A DNA stretch of 64,000 nt from positions 124,001-188,000 of the forward strand of contig OY969786.1 of NCBI GenBank assembly GCA_963703075.1. Direction: 5' to 3'. Positions 52,984 to 62,420 of the stretch are shown here, in pieces. The DNA comes from Korobacter sp963703075. GTDB lineage: Bacteria > Acidobacteriota > Terriglobia > Terriglobales > Acidobacteriaceae. The translations under genes were made by a program, and so were the position numbers. Within the stretch, counting starts at the first letter, position 1. Each line of letters starts with the position of its first letter. The notes below the pieces were generated by a model. It did not search any database and was not told the origin of the DNA. It saw nothing but the letters and a program-made list of their open reading frames with translations.

Positions 52984-54792
52984 CTATGGGTGGGTCGTCT
53001 GAGGGCTCGCAGCGCAGGTCTTCGAGCTGTCGGTTGAACAGGACGATCGTCCCGCGGATGTTTGCTGGAGGTTGGGTGGCAGCACCTGGATCACCCCCAT
53101 CATTCCCTTGTCTTCATGCTCGAGGAGATGGCAATGGTACAAAAATGTGCCGATCGTATTGGGGTCGCGGAAATCCATGCGGAGCCGCACGCTTGGATAG
53201 GCGAGATCCTGGTCCTTGTAATAGGGCACATTCACCGTATCGCGCAAAAAAGATTCGTTGACCGGTTGGCCGTTGTAATCAAGCAAAAGAAAATGGAGCT
53301 GGTGAATGTGAAAGGCGTGTAACTCCTTGGAGCGGTTTTCGATGATCCAGTCTTCTACCGTCCCCTGCTCCACCGTGATGTTGGGAAACGGAGAACTGGG
53401 ATCGTAGGCCTGCGGAGTTTGTCCGTCGACGGTGACGTAAAACTCTGTGGCACTGGCAGGATTGTTGGGGTCGTCCAACTTTTCGGAGAAATAGAGTTTT
53501 CGGACGCGGACGGGGGCCACGCTGCCGAGCCACGGTGGCCTCGCGATTGAGAGTGGCTCCGGAGCGGCAGAGAGTCTCACGCGCGGATCCGAGGCTTGTT
53601 CGCTTGCGCGGATCACCGCCAGTGCGCGGTTGGGATCGTTTTCACCGCCCGGCCCAGTGTCAACGCTGCGCGTCACCAGCAATTCCGAAGCACCGGCCGG
53701 CGGTCCTTTTACGATGAACTCGACGCGTGATCCCGGAGGCACTCCCAGGTGGGTTTGCGAATCTACAAAATCGGCTGGCTCGCCACTCTGGTTGAGCGGA
53801 ACTCCATCCAGCGCGACCAATCCGAGCGGCTGCGGAACGCGATTAAGAAGCACTTCAAGATTCAAGTAGGTAATCGCGGAAGCGTTGAGTACGCGCCAGA
53901 GCTGCCGCTCGTCCGGCTTCATTGCAAGCGCAGCAGGCTGGTAATCGGGGTAGGGCACCGGAACATAATTGATTGATAGATCTTTCGCAGGTTTCCCGAA
54001 TCCCGTTCCCGTGTTCGTGGCGTCCCCGTCACGATCCACCATGAATTTTGGGGTTACGGGTTCGGATTTCGACGGAGGAGCATTTGGGTTCACAAGATCC
54101 TGATCGCGAATAATCAACACGCGCTCCGGCAATCCAGCGACCGCCTTGTCCGCTCTCTCGGTCCCTTCCACGATCAGAGCGCCTGACGCTCCTCCCAACA
54201 ATTCTTGTTTGCTGAATCCATGGATGTGCGGGTGATACCAATACAAGCCAGCCGGCTCGTCATCGGGAATACGAAACCGGTACTCAAAGGGCGGATCTCC
54301 GGGCTGAATTGAAGTTTTCAGCACATCGTCTTGATGGCAATTTGGCGGAATGGTGAGGCCGTGGAAATGCAGGTTCGTGGAGATCGGGCTCATAGCGCCA
54401 CTGGTGCACGGATCCGAGACGCCGGTTTGGCTATGCAAAGAGTGAGCAGCGTGCGCCGTGGACGGGCTGAAATCCTTGAGCTCATTTTTCAAATGCAGGA
54501 TCACGAGATCGCCCGGATTTACGCGGAGATTCGGTGACTCGTCGCCGTTCCCGTCGAAGTAACAGAAGCGAACCGAACCGTCCAGCTGTTGCGCGTTTCG
54601 TATGGTCAAGTCAACCTTCAGCACTCCGTCAATGCTGTGAAGGTCGGCAGGTTCGCTGATCGCGCTTCCGGCTTCAGGCCGGGGACAGGTGTTCTCGGCC
54701 TCACTTTGTCCTGCTGCTCCCATTGAGAAAACAGGCAGGAGACAGACATACACGATTCCGATCAACCAAGGCACTCTCGCTAGCGATTTCAT
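52984..54792 (-). CDS. Multicopper oxidase
   Basis: About 602 residues from the ATG at 54792, where the signal peptide begins (MKSLARVPWLIGIVYVCLLP); the longer frame to 54984 lacks one. The four copper motifs are complete: HFHGLTIPPNCHQDD, WYHPHIHGFSKQ, HAFHIHQLHFLL and FLYHCHLLEHEDKGMMG, the last with the type-1 Cys, flanking His residues and axial Met. It oxidises phenolics, metals or similar donors with reduction of O2 to water, in periplasm or outside. Diverges from the SDR gene at 54997. Confidence 0.92.
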   Translation of the reverse strand: MKSLARVPWLIGIVYVCLLPVFSMGAAGQSEAENTCPRPEAGSAISEPADLHSIDGVLKVDLTIRNAQQLDGSVRFCYFDGNGDESPNLRVNPGDLVILHLKNELKDFSPSTAHAAHSLHSQTGVSDPCTSGAMSPISTNLHFHGLTIPPNCHQDDVLKTSIQPGDPPFEYRFRIPDDEPAGLYWYHPHIHGFSKQELLGGASGALIVEGTERADKAVAGLPERVLIIRDQDLVNPNAPPSKSEPVTPKFMVDRDGDATNTGTGFGKPAKDLSINYVPVPYPDYQPAALAMKPDERQLWRVLNASAITYLNLEVLLNRVPQPLGLVALDGVPLNQSGEPADFVDSQTHLGVPPGSRVEFIVKGPPAGASELLVTRSVDTGPGGENDPNRALAVIRASEQASDPRVRLSAAPEPLSIARPPWLGSVAPVRVRKLYFSEKLDDPNNPASATEFYVTVDGQTPQAYDPSSPFPNITVEQGTVEDWIIENRSKELHAFHIHQLHFLLLDYNGQPVNESFLRDTVNVPYYKDQDLAYPSVRLRMDFRDPNTIGTFLYHCHLLEHEDKGMMGVIQVLPPNLQQTSAGRSSCSTDSSKTCAASPQTTHP

Positions 54793-54996
54793 GGTTCCCC
54801 GAAGCAGCCACGCACTGCGCACGGCCAGCTCTTCGGGACAGACTAGCGGGCGATCATCAAAGATTGATGAATGAGCGGAGTGGCCGAAGGGATATCCACT
54901 CAGCAACAGATCACGATCCTTATTGCCGGTCGGCAAAACCGCCGAGCATTGCCTGCATCTATGGGTATAAATCAAGTTAGACATGGGAGATCAGGA

Positions 54997-55806
54997 ATGG
55001 CTGAACAGAAAGGCACGCGCTTTGCTGTGGTTACGGGTGCGTCCAGCGGAATCGGTTACGAACTGGCCAAAGTATTCGCGAAAGAGGGTTTCGACCTGCT
55101 AATCAATGCGGAGAACCCGGAGATCGAGCAAGCGGCCCAGACGCTGCGGGCATCTGGCGCAAACGTGGAGGCCGTGCAGGCAGACCTGCGCCAGTACGAT
55201 GGCGTGGAGAAACTCTGGCAGGCTGTGAAGCAGACCGGACGACCGGTGGATGCAATCGCGATCAATGCGGGCGTTGGCACGGGCGGCGAGTTCGCCCGCA
55301 CCACCGACTTGCAGACCGAGCTGGAGATGATTGACCTCAACGTGAAATCGACCGTTCATCTGGCCAAGCGTGTCTCCGCGGACATGTTGGAGCGCGGCGA
55401 AGGGAAAATCCTTTTCACCTCATCCATCGCGAGCATCATGCCGACGCCTTTTCAGGCGGTGTACGGGGCCACGAAAGCGTTCGTCCAGTCGTTCTCCGAG
55501 TCTCTGCGGAGTGAGTTGAAGGACTCCGGAATCACGGTCACGGCATTACAACCTGGCGCTACGGACACGGATTTCTTCCGCCGCGCGAACATGGAAGATA
55601 CCCAGGTCGGGTCGGAAGGGAAGCACGAGAACGATCCGGCCGATGTAGCACGTCAGGGGTACGAGGCCCTGATGAAAGGTGACGATCGGGTGGTCTCGGC
55701 TTCCCTCAAAACGAAGCTGCAAGGCGAAGCGGCGCGGTTTATGCCCGAATCGGTCAAGGCGGAAATGCATCGCAAGCAAGCGGAACCGGGCTCGGCAAAG
55801 AAATAA
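54997..55806 (+). CDS. Short-chain dehydrogenase/reductase
   Basis: About 269 residues from the ATG at 54997. Classical SDR: cofactor motif VTGASSGIGYELA, AINAGVG (NAG), catalytic Ser in LFTSSIAS and YGATKAF (Tyr-x-x-x-Lys), PG motif in LQPGATDTDFF. Acts on an unknown alcohol or ketone with NAD(P)H in the cytoplasm. C-terminus is polar (SVKAEMHRKQAEPGSAKK). A strong terminator follows. Confidence 0.92.
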   Translation: MAEQKGTRFAVVTGASSGIGYELAKVFAKEGFDLLINAENPEIEQAAQTLRASGANVEAVQADLRQYDGVEKLWQAVKQTGRPVDAIAINAGVGTGGEFARTTDLQTELEMIDLNVKSTVHLAKRVSADMLERGEGKILFTSSIASIMPTPFQAVYGATKAFVQSFSESLRSELKDSGITVTALQPGATDTDFFRRANMEDTQVGSEGKHENDPADVARQGYEALMKGDDRVVSASLKTKLQGEAARFMPESVKAEMHRKQAEPGSAKK

Positions 55807-55821
55807 GCCCGGGGGAAATTC

Positions 55822-55843
55822 AGAGGGCCTTCGGGCCCTCTTT
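55822..55843 (+). terminator. Terminator of the SDR gene
   Basis: AGAGGGCC (55822-55829), TTCG tetraloop, GGCCCTCT (55834-55841), then TTTC; 15 bases past the stop. Confidence 0.9.
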
Positions 55844-55979
55844 CATGCGATTTCTCCTATCCTATTTCAGGAACTCTGTCCAGAGTAGTCACACTCTTTG
55901 GTAATTCGGCATAACGCCTGATTTCAAAGTAGGATAACCGGCATTGCTGGAGGTGTTTGCGCTTCAGCAGGACGGTTGA

Positions 55980-57549
55980 TTGAACGCAGAAAACGCATAT
56001 TTAAAGAAGGGCCTTTGCCTGCTCGCGTTGGCCATCGCAGTGGTGTATGCGGTCGTCGCGTTGCTCGGCCAACCCTCATTTCCGCTGACGGTTTTTGGAG
56101 ATGTGGCGCAGTTTGTATTGGCCGCCACCCTGGCGGTATCGTTCGCCGCCAACGCGTTCACTTCGGAGTCGCGGCCCCGCTGGTTCTGGTACTTGATGAC
56201 CGCGGGCGCCTTGTTCTGGGTCGCCTCGCAAGCGGCCTGGTCCGTATTACGAATTATGGTTGCGCGTTGCTCCGCCCGACCCGGGATTAGGCGGCGTTCT
56301 TCTCTTCCTGCATCTCGCGCCCATGACGGCGGCACTGACGGTCATGCCGCACAAACGAAGCGAGATTCCTCCACTCACTGCGCTTTCCATGGGGATGATC
56401 TTCACCTGGTGGCTGTTTCTCTACGCCTACTTGGTGGTGCCGTGGCAGTACGTGCAGGCTTCGCCGGAAGCCTACAGCCACGCCTTCGGTGGCCTGTACA
56501 ACATCGAAGATCTCGTGTTCATCGGCTTGCTGGCGATCTGGAGCTTCCATGCGCGGGGATCCTGGCGCTGGCTCTACATGCGCCTTTGGCTCGGTGCAGC
56601 GGTGTATGCCGCCGGGTCCATGCTGCTGGACCGGATGATTGCGCAGAATCACTATTACACCGGCAGCCCTTACGACCTTCTCTTCATTGTGCCGATTGCA
56701 TGGCTCGCCTATGTTGCCGCCAGCTTCCGGCCAAAACAATATCCAAAGGAAGCCGAAACAGTCGACCGCAGCGATCGCCGCGTGAGTTGGCTGACCGTGG
56801 TTGCCTTGCTTTCGGTGCCATGCCTGCTGATCTGGAATAACTACTCGCAGGTTCCGGCAAATGTCCGTGGGTTCCGCTCGGTCGCGGGCTTAGCCGCGAT
56901 TATCGTTCTAGCCCTGTTGCTCTTCGCCAAACAACACGTCCTGGCATTAGGTCTTTCTGAGTCGCTCGAGATTTCAGAATCCAATGTCTCCGAACTTTCG
57001 CTGTTGCGCGAGCAGTTGGAGCAGAAGGCAACCCACGATTCGATGACTGGGTTGTTGAACCGCAGCACCGTGATCGTTAGCTTGGAACGCGAACTTGCCC
57101 GGGCCGCCCGTGAAGGGGCCAAGGTTGCTGCGCTATTGCTCGACCTGGATCACTTCAAGTTGATCAACGATAACTATGGTCACTCCGCGGGCGACACTGC
57201 GATCGCATTCGCCGCCACTTGTATGCAGCAATGCGTGCGTGCCCACGATTACATCGGACGCTATGGCGGGGAAGAGTTCCTGATCGTAATTTCGGATCGC
57301 GAGGAACTCCTCGCCAAGGAAATTGCAGAGCGCATCCGCCTTCGCATCCAGGGGGAAGTCGTGATGTTCGACGGCAACAAGCTCGGCGTCACCGCGACCA
57401 TTGGTCTGGCGGTCTCGATTCCGAACGAAACTTCCGAAGCGCTGCTCCGGCGCGCGGATGCCGCTCTCTACGCCGGCAAGCAGCAGGGACGTAACGTAGT
57501 CGTCTGTGCACCGGAAGTCCTTCGGACGGACGGCTTGCGCCTGGCCTGA
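55980..57549 (+). pseudogene. Membrane diguanylate cyclase (GGDEF), frameshifted near 56247
   Basis: TTG start with GCAGGAC upstream. Two to three membrane helices in the first frame up to QAAWSV; then one extra T near 56247 (GTATTACG for GTATACG). The next frame resumes YELWLRVAPPDPGLGG and runs to 57549. The joined protein of about 520 residues has some eight helices, a short coiled coil (SELSLLREQLEQKATHDSMTGLLNR) and a GGDEF domain with the active GRYGGEEF and, five residues before, RAHD, a product-inhibition I-site. It would make c-di-GMP. As written, only the part from about 56260 is one frame, which still includes the whole catalytic domain. Confidence 0.75.
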
Positions 57550-57603
57550 TCTCATTCCAATTCGCTCGCATACTCCAGCAATTCTGCTGTAGGATGACGC
57601 AAC

Positions 57604-58533
57604 ATGCCGCATCGTTTGGTTAAAAAGAAGCCAGCGAAACGAACCGCCTCACGCGCCGCCGGCGGCAAGTCGCAGCCCGCCGAACTCGTGATCATCACCG
57701 GCATGAGCGGTTCCGGCAAGGCATCGGTCCTGAAATCCTTTGAAGACCTCGGCTATTACTGCGTCGACAATTTGCCGGTGGACCTGGTTCCGCAGTTCGC
57801 TGACCTTGTAGCCGACTCCCCGGAGATTAACCGGGCCGCTCTCGTCCTCGATATTCGCGAGGGCGGAGGTCTCGACCGGCTTCCCGCCACGCTTCGCGCG
57901 GTGCGCAATATTGTCAAATTGAATGTGGTCTATCTCGAGGCGGACAACGAAATTCTGTTGCGCCGCTTCAGCGAAACCCGGCGCCCCCATCCGCTCGGCA
58001 TGTCTGTACCTGTCAAAGATTCGATTGAGAGTGAACGCCGCCGTTTGGATCCAATCCGCAAGCATGCGGACATGACCATCGACACTTCAAAATTCAATGT
58101 GCACGAGTTGCGGGCCCTCATCTTCGATCGCTTCGGGCGTACGCGTAGTCATGACCACAAGAAAATCCTGGTCTCCTGCGTCAGCTTCGGTTTCCGCAAA
58201 GGCGTGCCGGACGATGCCGATCTCGTGTTCGACGTTCGTTTTCTGCCGAACCCGCATTTCGTCTTGAAATTCCGCCCTTTGACGGGACGGCATCCCGCGG
58301 TTGCAAGGTACATTCGCTCCTTCCCCCAAACGCAGGAGTTCATCAAGCGCATCTCGGAGCTGCTTGTCTACTTATTGCCGCACTACATCAGCGAAGGGAA
58401 AAGCTATCTCACGATTGCGTTCGGCTGCACCGGGGGGCAGCATCGCTCGGTGATGATCGCAGAAGATGTAAAGAAACGTCTTGGCAAGGCAGGCTACAAC
58501 GTAAAAGTTGTTCATCGAGACTCACCGAAGTAG
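57604..58533 (+). CDS. rapZ: RapZ/YvcJ family P-loop protein
   Basis: 309 residues. Walker A in IITGMSGSGKASVLKSFEDLGYYCVDNLP, the usual opening after a short basic N-terminal extension; C-terminal half with SFGFRKGVPDDADLVFDVRFLPNPH and FGCTGGQHRSV. In E. coli RapZ delivers small RNAs to RNase E to control glucosamine-6-phosphate synthase; in many others the role is uncharacterised. Begins a housekeeping run and is followed by the exporter after 109 bases. Confidence 0.93.
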   Translation: MPHRLVKKKPAKRTASRAAGGKSQPAELVIITGMSGSGKASVLKSFEDLGYYCVDNLPVDLVPQFADLVADSPEINRAALVLDIREGGGLDRLPATLRAVRNIVKLNVVYLEADNEILLRRFSETRRPHPLGMSVPVKDSIESERRRLDPIRKHADMTIDTSKFNVHELRALIFDRFGRTRSHDHKKILVSCVSFGFRKGVPDDADLVFDVRFLPNPHFVLKFRPLTGRHPAVARYIRSFPQTQEFIKRISELLVYLLPHYISEGKSYLTIAFGCTGGQHRSVMIAEDVKKRLGKAGYNVKVVHRDSPK

Positions 58534-58642
58534 CTGCATCCGGCCCCGCTGGAGCGAGGTTTTCTCGCATCAGCCGCAGCACTCCTTTAAAATAGGAGCA
58601 GAATTTCTCTTGAATTTTGCTGGACCGTAAGGACGCTGTTCA

Positions 58643-60511
58643 ATGCGCCAATTGAGACCTCTAATGCACTATCTCCGGCCGTACTGGTTGCCGGTAGGGG
58701 TTTCTGTCATCCTTTTGGCCATGGTTGGCCTGCTCCAGGCCTTTCGCCTCCTCCTGATTGGTCCCGTTTTTCAGCGCGTGCTGAATCCCTCGGTTTCCAA
58801 GCAGGGAATCGCGCTCTTCCCGGTGCCCGGAACGCATTACGTCTTCCACCTGAATTACGTTGTGCCCGACAGTTTGCATAATGACTGGACCGTAGTTGCC
58901 TTCGCCCTGGTGGCGTCCACCATCCTCAAGGGAATTTGCGATTACGCCGGCACCTACCTCGTGAATTACGGCGGCTTCGGGATGGTTACCGACCTGCGCA
59001 ACGACGTCTACAATGCCGTCCTGCGCCGCTCCGCCGCCTTTTTCCAGAAGCACGCCACCGGCGCCCTCATATCGACGATCGTCAATGACATCGAACGTGT
59101 CCAGTTCGCCATGTCGAGCGTCCTCGGCGAGATGATGCAGCAGTTCTTCACCTTTTTCTTCACCTCCATCGTCGTCCTCATCTACGGCCGTAAGCTCTCC
59201 TGGATCCTCCTGATTTTCGTGCCCGTGATCATCGGCTCCAGCCGCAAAGTGGGCCGCAGCGTCCGCAGCACCACGCGCAAGGGTCAGGACCGCCTCGCCG
59301 AAATCCAGAACATCCTCCACGAAACCATCACTGGGGTTCGCATCGTCAAGGCCTTCGGCATGGAACTTTGGGAGATGCTCCGCTTCCGCAGTGCTGCCAA
59401 GCGGCTTTTCCGTGCCAACCTCCGCTCCGTAAGCGCCGCCGCCATCAGCTCTCCCCTGATGGATATCCTCGGCTCCATTGCCATCGCGCTGCTCCTGTTA
59501 GTCGGGCGCCAGCAAATCAAGACCGGCTACATGGATCTGCCGCATTTCATGACGTTCATCGCGGCCGTTTTCAGCCTCTACGATCCTGTTCGCAAGTTTG
59601 CCGGTTTCTACAACAACTTCCAGCAGGCCATCGGTGCGTCGTCGGGAATCGTCAGCTTTATGGACGCCGAAGACGAAGTCCGTGAGAAGCCTGCCGCCCG
59701 CGATCTTCAGCCGTTCCAGGGACACATTCGTTTCGACCACGTCAGCTTTGCCTACAGTGGCGATGGGGAATGCCGCGAGATCCTTCGCGATATCGACTTT
59801 GAAGTCCAGCGTGGCGAAGTTCTTGCCATCGTCGGCTCCAGCGGCTCAGGGAAAACGACCCTCGTTCACCTACTGCCTCGCTTCTTCGACGTCAGCCATG
59901 GAAGCGTTACCATCGATGGTCAGGACATCCGCGAGGTGACCCTTGCGTCGCTTCGCAAGCAGATCGGGATCGTCACCCAGGAGACCATCCTCTTTAATGA
60001 CACAGTCCGTAACAATATCGCCTACGGACAGCCGCACGTCTCGCAGCAGCAGGTGGAATCCGCAGCCAAGGCGGCGCTGGCGCATGATTTCATTCTGAAC
60101 CTGCCCGAAGGTTACAACACGATCATCGGCGAGCGGGGAGTGCGTCTTAGCGGCGGCGAGCGCCAACGACTTGCGATTGCCCGCGCTTTGCTGAAGAACG
60201 CGCCCATCCTGATCCTGGATGAAGCCACCTCGGCCCTCGATAGCGAAAGTGAATCCCTGGTCTCGTCCGCTTTGCAGAACCTCATGGCTGGTCGAACGGT
60301 CTTCGTTATCGCCCACCGGCTCTCAACGGTGCGGCGCGCGGACCGCATCCTGGTGCTCGAGAAGGGCGTGATCGCCGACTCCGGCTCGCACGACGACCTG
60401 ATGTCGCATCTTGGGACTTACCGTAGGTTGTATGATTTGCAGTTCGTCGAGTTCGATAGCGCCGTTGCCGAGCCGAACGGTGTGCCGCAGCCCGTGAACC
60501 GACAACCCTAA
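58643..60511 (+). CDS. MsbA-like ABC exporter (permease-ATPase fusion)
   Basis: 622 residues. Six membrane helices (about 15-320), then an ATPase domain: Walker A VGSSGSGKTTL, Q-loop QIGIVTQETILFNDTV, signature LSGGERQRLAIARALLK, Walker B ILILDEATSALDS, switch IAHRLSTV. Half-transporter that acts as a dimer, probably to flip lipid A or other lipids, as MsbA does; other exporter roles are possible. A hairpin-like CTCCT/AGGAG with an AT-rich loop sits about 45 bases upstream. yicC follows after 4 bases. Confidence 0.9.
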   Translation: MRQLRPLMHYLRPYWLPVGVSVILLAMVGLLQAFRLLLIGPVFQRVLNPSVSKQGIALFPVPGTHYVFHLNYVVPDSLHNDWTVVAFALVASTILKGICDYAGTYLVNYGGFGMVTDLRNDVYNAVLRRSAAFFQKHATGALISTIVNDIERVQFAMSSVLGEMMQQFFTFFFTSIVVLIYGRKLSWILLIFVPVIIGSSRKVGRSVRSTTRKGQDRLAEIQNILHETITGVRIVKAFGMELWEMLRFRSAAKRLFRANLRSVSAAAISSPLMDILGSIAIALLLLVGRQQIKTGYMDLPHFMTFIAAVFSLYDPVRKFAGFYNNFQQAIGASSGIVSFMDAEDEVREKPAARDLQPFQGHIRFDHVSFAYSGDGECREILRDIDFEVQRGEVLAIVGSSGSGKTTLVHLLPRFFDVSHGSVTIDGQDIREVTLASLRKQIGIVTQETILFNDTVRNNIAYGQPHVSQQQVESAAKAALAHDFILNLPEGYNTIIGERGVRLSGGERQRLAIARALLKNAPILILDEATSALDSESESLVSSALQNLMAGRTVFVIAHRLSTVRRADRILVLEKGVIADSGSHDDLMSHLGTYRRLYDLQFVEFDSAVAEPNGVPQPVNRQP

Positions 60512-60515
60512 ATCT

Positions 60516-61406
60516 ATGGCGATCCGCTCCATGACTGGTTTCGCGCAGGTGAAAGGTCAGTTCAACGACCAAGTCGCCTTCACGATCACGCTTAAGTCCG
60601 TCAACCACCGTTTTCTCGATCTTCATTTGCGCATGCCGGCCGACAGTGACGCGTTGGAAATGAAGATCCGCCGCGTTTTTAAGGAGAAGCTGCACCGTGG
60701 CCACGTAGAGCTCACCTTATCGATGGAGCGCGCGGACGGCTCGTCGTTGGCCGTGAATCGGCAACTCGTCGGTGGCTATGTCGATGCATTCCGTACCGCT
60801 GCCAAGGAGTTCGACGTCCACGCCGAGCCTGACCTCATGTCGATCCTCAAACTTCCTGGGGCGATGAGCGGATCCACCATCGACGCCAACGACGAAGCGC
60901 TGGAAGCCGCCATCCTGAAAAAGCTGGACGATGCGATTGCGAAGCTCGACACCATGCGCGCAGAAGAGGGTGCGACCATCGTCCGCGAACTCCGCGAACG
61001 GATGCACCACCTGCAGCAAGCGACCGATGAGGTCGATACGTTGCGCTCTGCCATGCTGCACGCCCACATGGACAAAATCCAGGCACGCATGCGGGAGCTC
61101 ATCGGCAATCATGCTGACCAGGATCGGATCCTGCAGGAAGCCGCCATGCTCGCTGAACGCAGCGACATCCAGGAAGAACTCGTCCGCATGAAAAACCACA
61201 TTCAGCATTTCCTGGGATTGCTGGACGCCCCGGGGGAATCCGGCAAAAAGCTCGACTTCCTGCTGCAGGAAATGAACCGAGAATCGAACACTCTGCTGTC
61301 CAAGACTTCCGGCGTTGCCGGGGAAGCCCTGCGCATCACGCAATTCGGTCTCGCGATGAAGAGCGAGATCGAGAAATCGCGCGAACAGGTACAGAACATC
61401 GAATGA
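60516..61406 (+). CDS. yicC: YicC-family endoribonuclease
   Basis: 296 residues. N-terminal MAIRSMTGFAQVKGQ and LKSVNHRFLDLHLRMP, and the C-terminal DUF1732 part with KKLDFLLQEMNRESNTLLSKT, are family hallmarks. YicC proteins degrade small RNAs in E. coli. The stop overlaps the gmk start by 4 bases (ATGA), the common yicC-gmk-rpoZ order. Confidence 0.93.
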   Translation: MAIRSMTGFAQVKGQFNDQVAFTITLKSVNHRFLDLHLRMPADSDALEMKIRRVFKEKLHRGHVELTLSMERADGSSLAVNRQLVGGYVDAFRTAAKEFDVHAEPDLMSILKLPGAMSGSTIDANDEALEAAILKKLDDAIAKLDTMRAEEGATIVRELRERMHHLQQATDEVDTLRSAMLHAHMDKIQARMRELIGNHADQDRILQEAAMLAERSDIQEELVRMKNHIQHFLGLLDAPGESGKKLDFLLQEMNRESNTLLSKTSGVAGEALRITQFGLAMKSEIEKSREQVQNIE

Positions 61407-62098
61407 GCGGCATCGTCTTCATCATCTCCGCGCCTTCGGGTTCCGGGAAATCATCGCTGACCAACGAGCTGCGCAAGGTTGTGCCCGGGCTGGAATTCTC
61501 CATCTCTTACACCACCCGCGATCCGCGCGGCAGCGAGCAGACGGGGCGCGAATACTTCTTTATCGGCCGGGAAAAGTTCGAGCAAATGGCGGCGAAAGAT
61601 GAGTTCCTCGAGCACGCCGAGGTTTTCGGCAAGTGCTACGGCACCGCCCGGCATTTCGTGCAGGAGGCTCTCGCGCGGGGCAGCGACCTCGTTCTCGACA
61701 TCGATGTTCAGGGTGCGGCGCAGCTTAAGGCAAAAATTCCCGAGGCTGTAAGTGTTTTCATCCTCCCTCCATCCCGTAACGAACTGGAAACAAGGCTCAA
61801 GCGCAGAAACCTCTCAGACAACGTAGACCCCGCAATCATCGAAAGAAGGCTTAAGGAAGCGAGCCGGGAGATTGAGAACTTCCGCAGTTACGACTATATT
61901 CTGGTAAACGCCAACTTTGAGACTGCAGTAGAGCAGCTTCGGGCAATTGTGCTCGCGGAACGAATTCGTCATTCCGGAGCACCGCCGTCCGAGGCAGATC
62001 GGGCTATACTTGAGGCCGCCGATTGCTGCGTACGACAAAAAGCGATGCAGCGCGTGCAGTCCATACTTGATTCGTTTCGGAATTCAACGAACTCGTAG
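61403..62098 (+). CDS. gmk: Guanylate kinase
   Basis: 231 residues. P-loop SAPSGSGKSSL, GMP-binding SISYTTRDPRGSE and REYFF, DIDVQGAAQLK and lid region RLKRRNLSDN. Converts GMP and ATP to GDP and ADP. Slightly longer than usual by a C-terminal extension of about 20 residues. Coupled to yicC, and 16 bases before rpoZ. Confidence 0.95.
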   Translation: MSGIVFIISAPSGSGKSSLTNELRKVVPGLEFSISYTTRDPRGSEQTGREYFFIGREKFEQMAAKDEFLEHAEVFGKCYGTARHFVQEALARGSDLVLDIDVQGAAQLKAKIPEAVSVFILPPSRNELETRLKRRNLSDNVDPAIIERRLKEASREIENFRSYDYILVNANFETAVEQLRAIVLAERIRHSGAPPSEADRAILEAADCCVRQKAMQRVQSILDSFRNSTNS

Positions 62099-62114
62099 TG
62101 AACGGAGTGTCAAC

Positions 62115-62348
62115 ATGAAGCTGATGACCGGATTCGATAGCAACTATCGTTACATCCTTGTAGCCGCCCGCCGTGCACGCCAACTGCAATCCGGCGCCCA
62201 GCCGACGGTGGACACTTTGACCAAGAAATCCTGCCGCATTGCCGAAGAGGAACTGAAGGCAGGCAATATCGCGTGGTACATCCCGGAAAAGAAGACTGTG
62301 GTTGAACCAGTCGCGGAACAGCCCGAAGCGCCGCCTGCCGACGCGTAG
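62115..62348 (+). CDS. rpoZ: RNA polymerase omega subunit
   Basis: 77 residues from the ATG at 62115 (GGAG at 62104). RYILVAARRARQLQSGA and RIAEEELKAGNI match the omega fold helices. A Pro/Glu/Ala tail (EQPEAPPADA) is extra. Assists assembly of RNA polymerase. Position after gmk is the common order. Confidence 0.9.
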   Translation: MKLMTGFDSNYRYILVAARRARQLQSGAQPTVDTLTKKSCRIAEEELKAGNIAWYIPEKKTVVEPVAEQPEAPPADA

Positions 62349-62420
62349 GCGTCCTCTGAAACGTTCCCGGTTGTGCAGCATCGAATGACAAGAGTTCGGC
62401 TGTCGTCTGCTGGGCGAAAT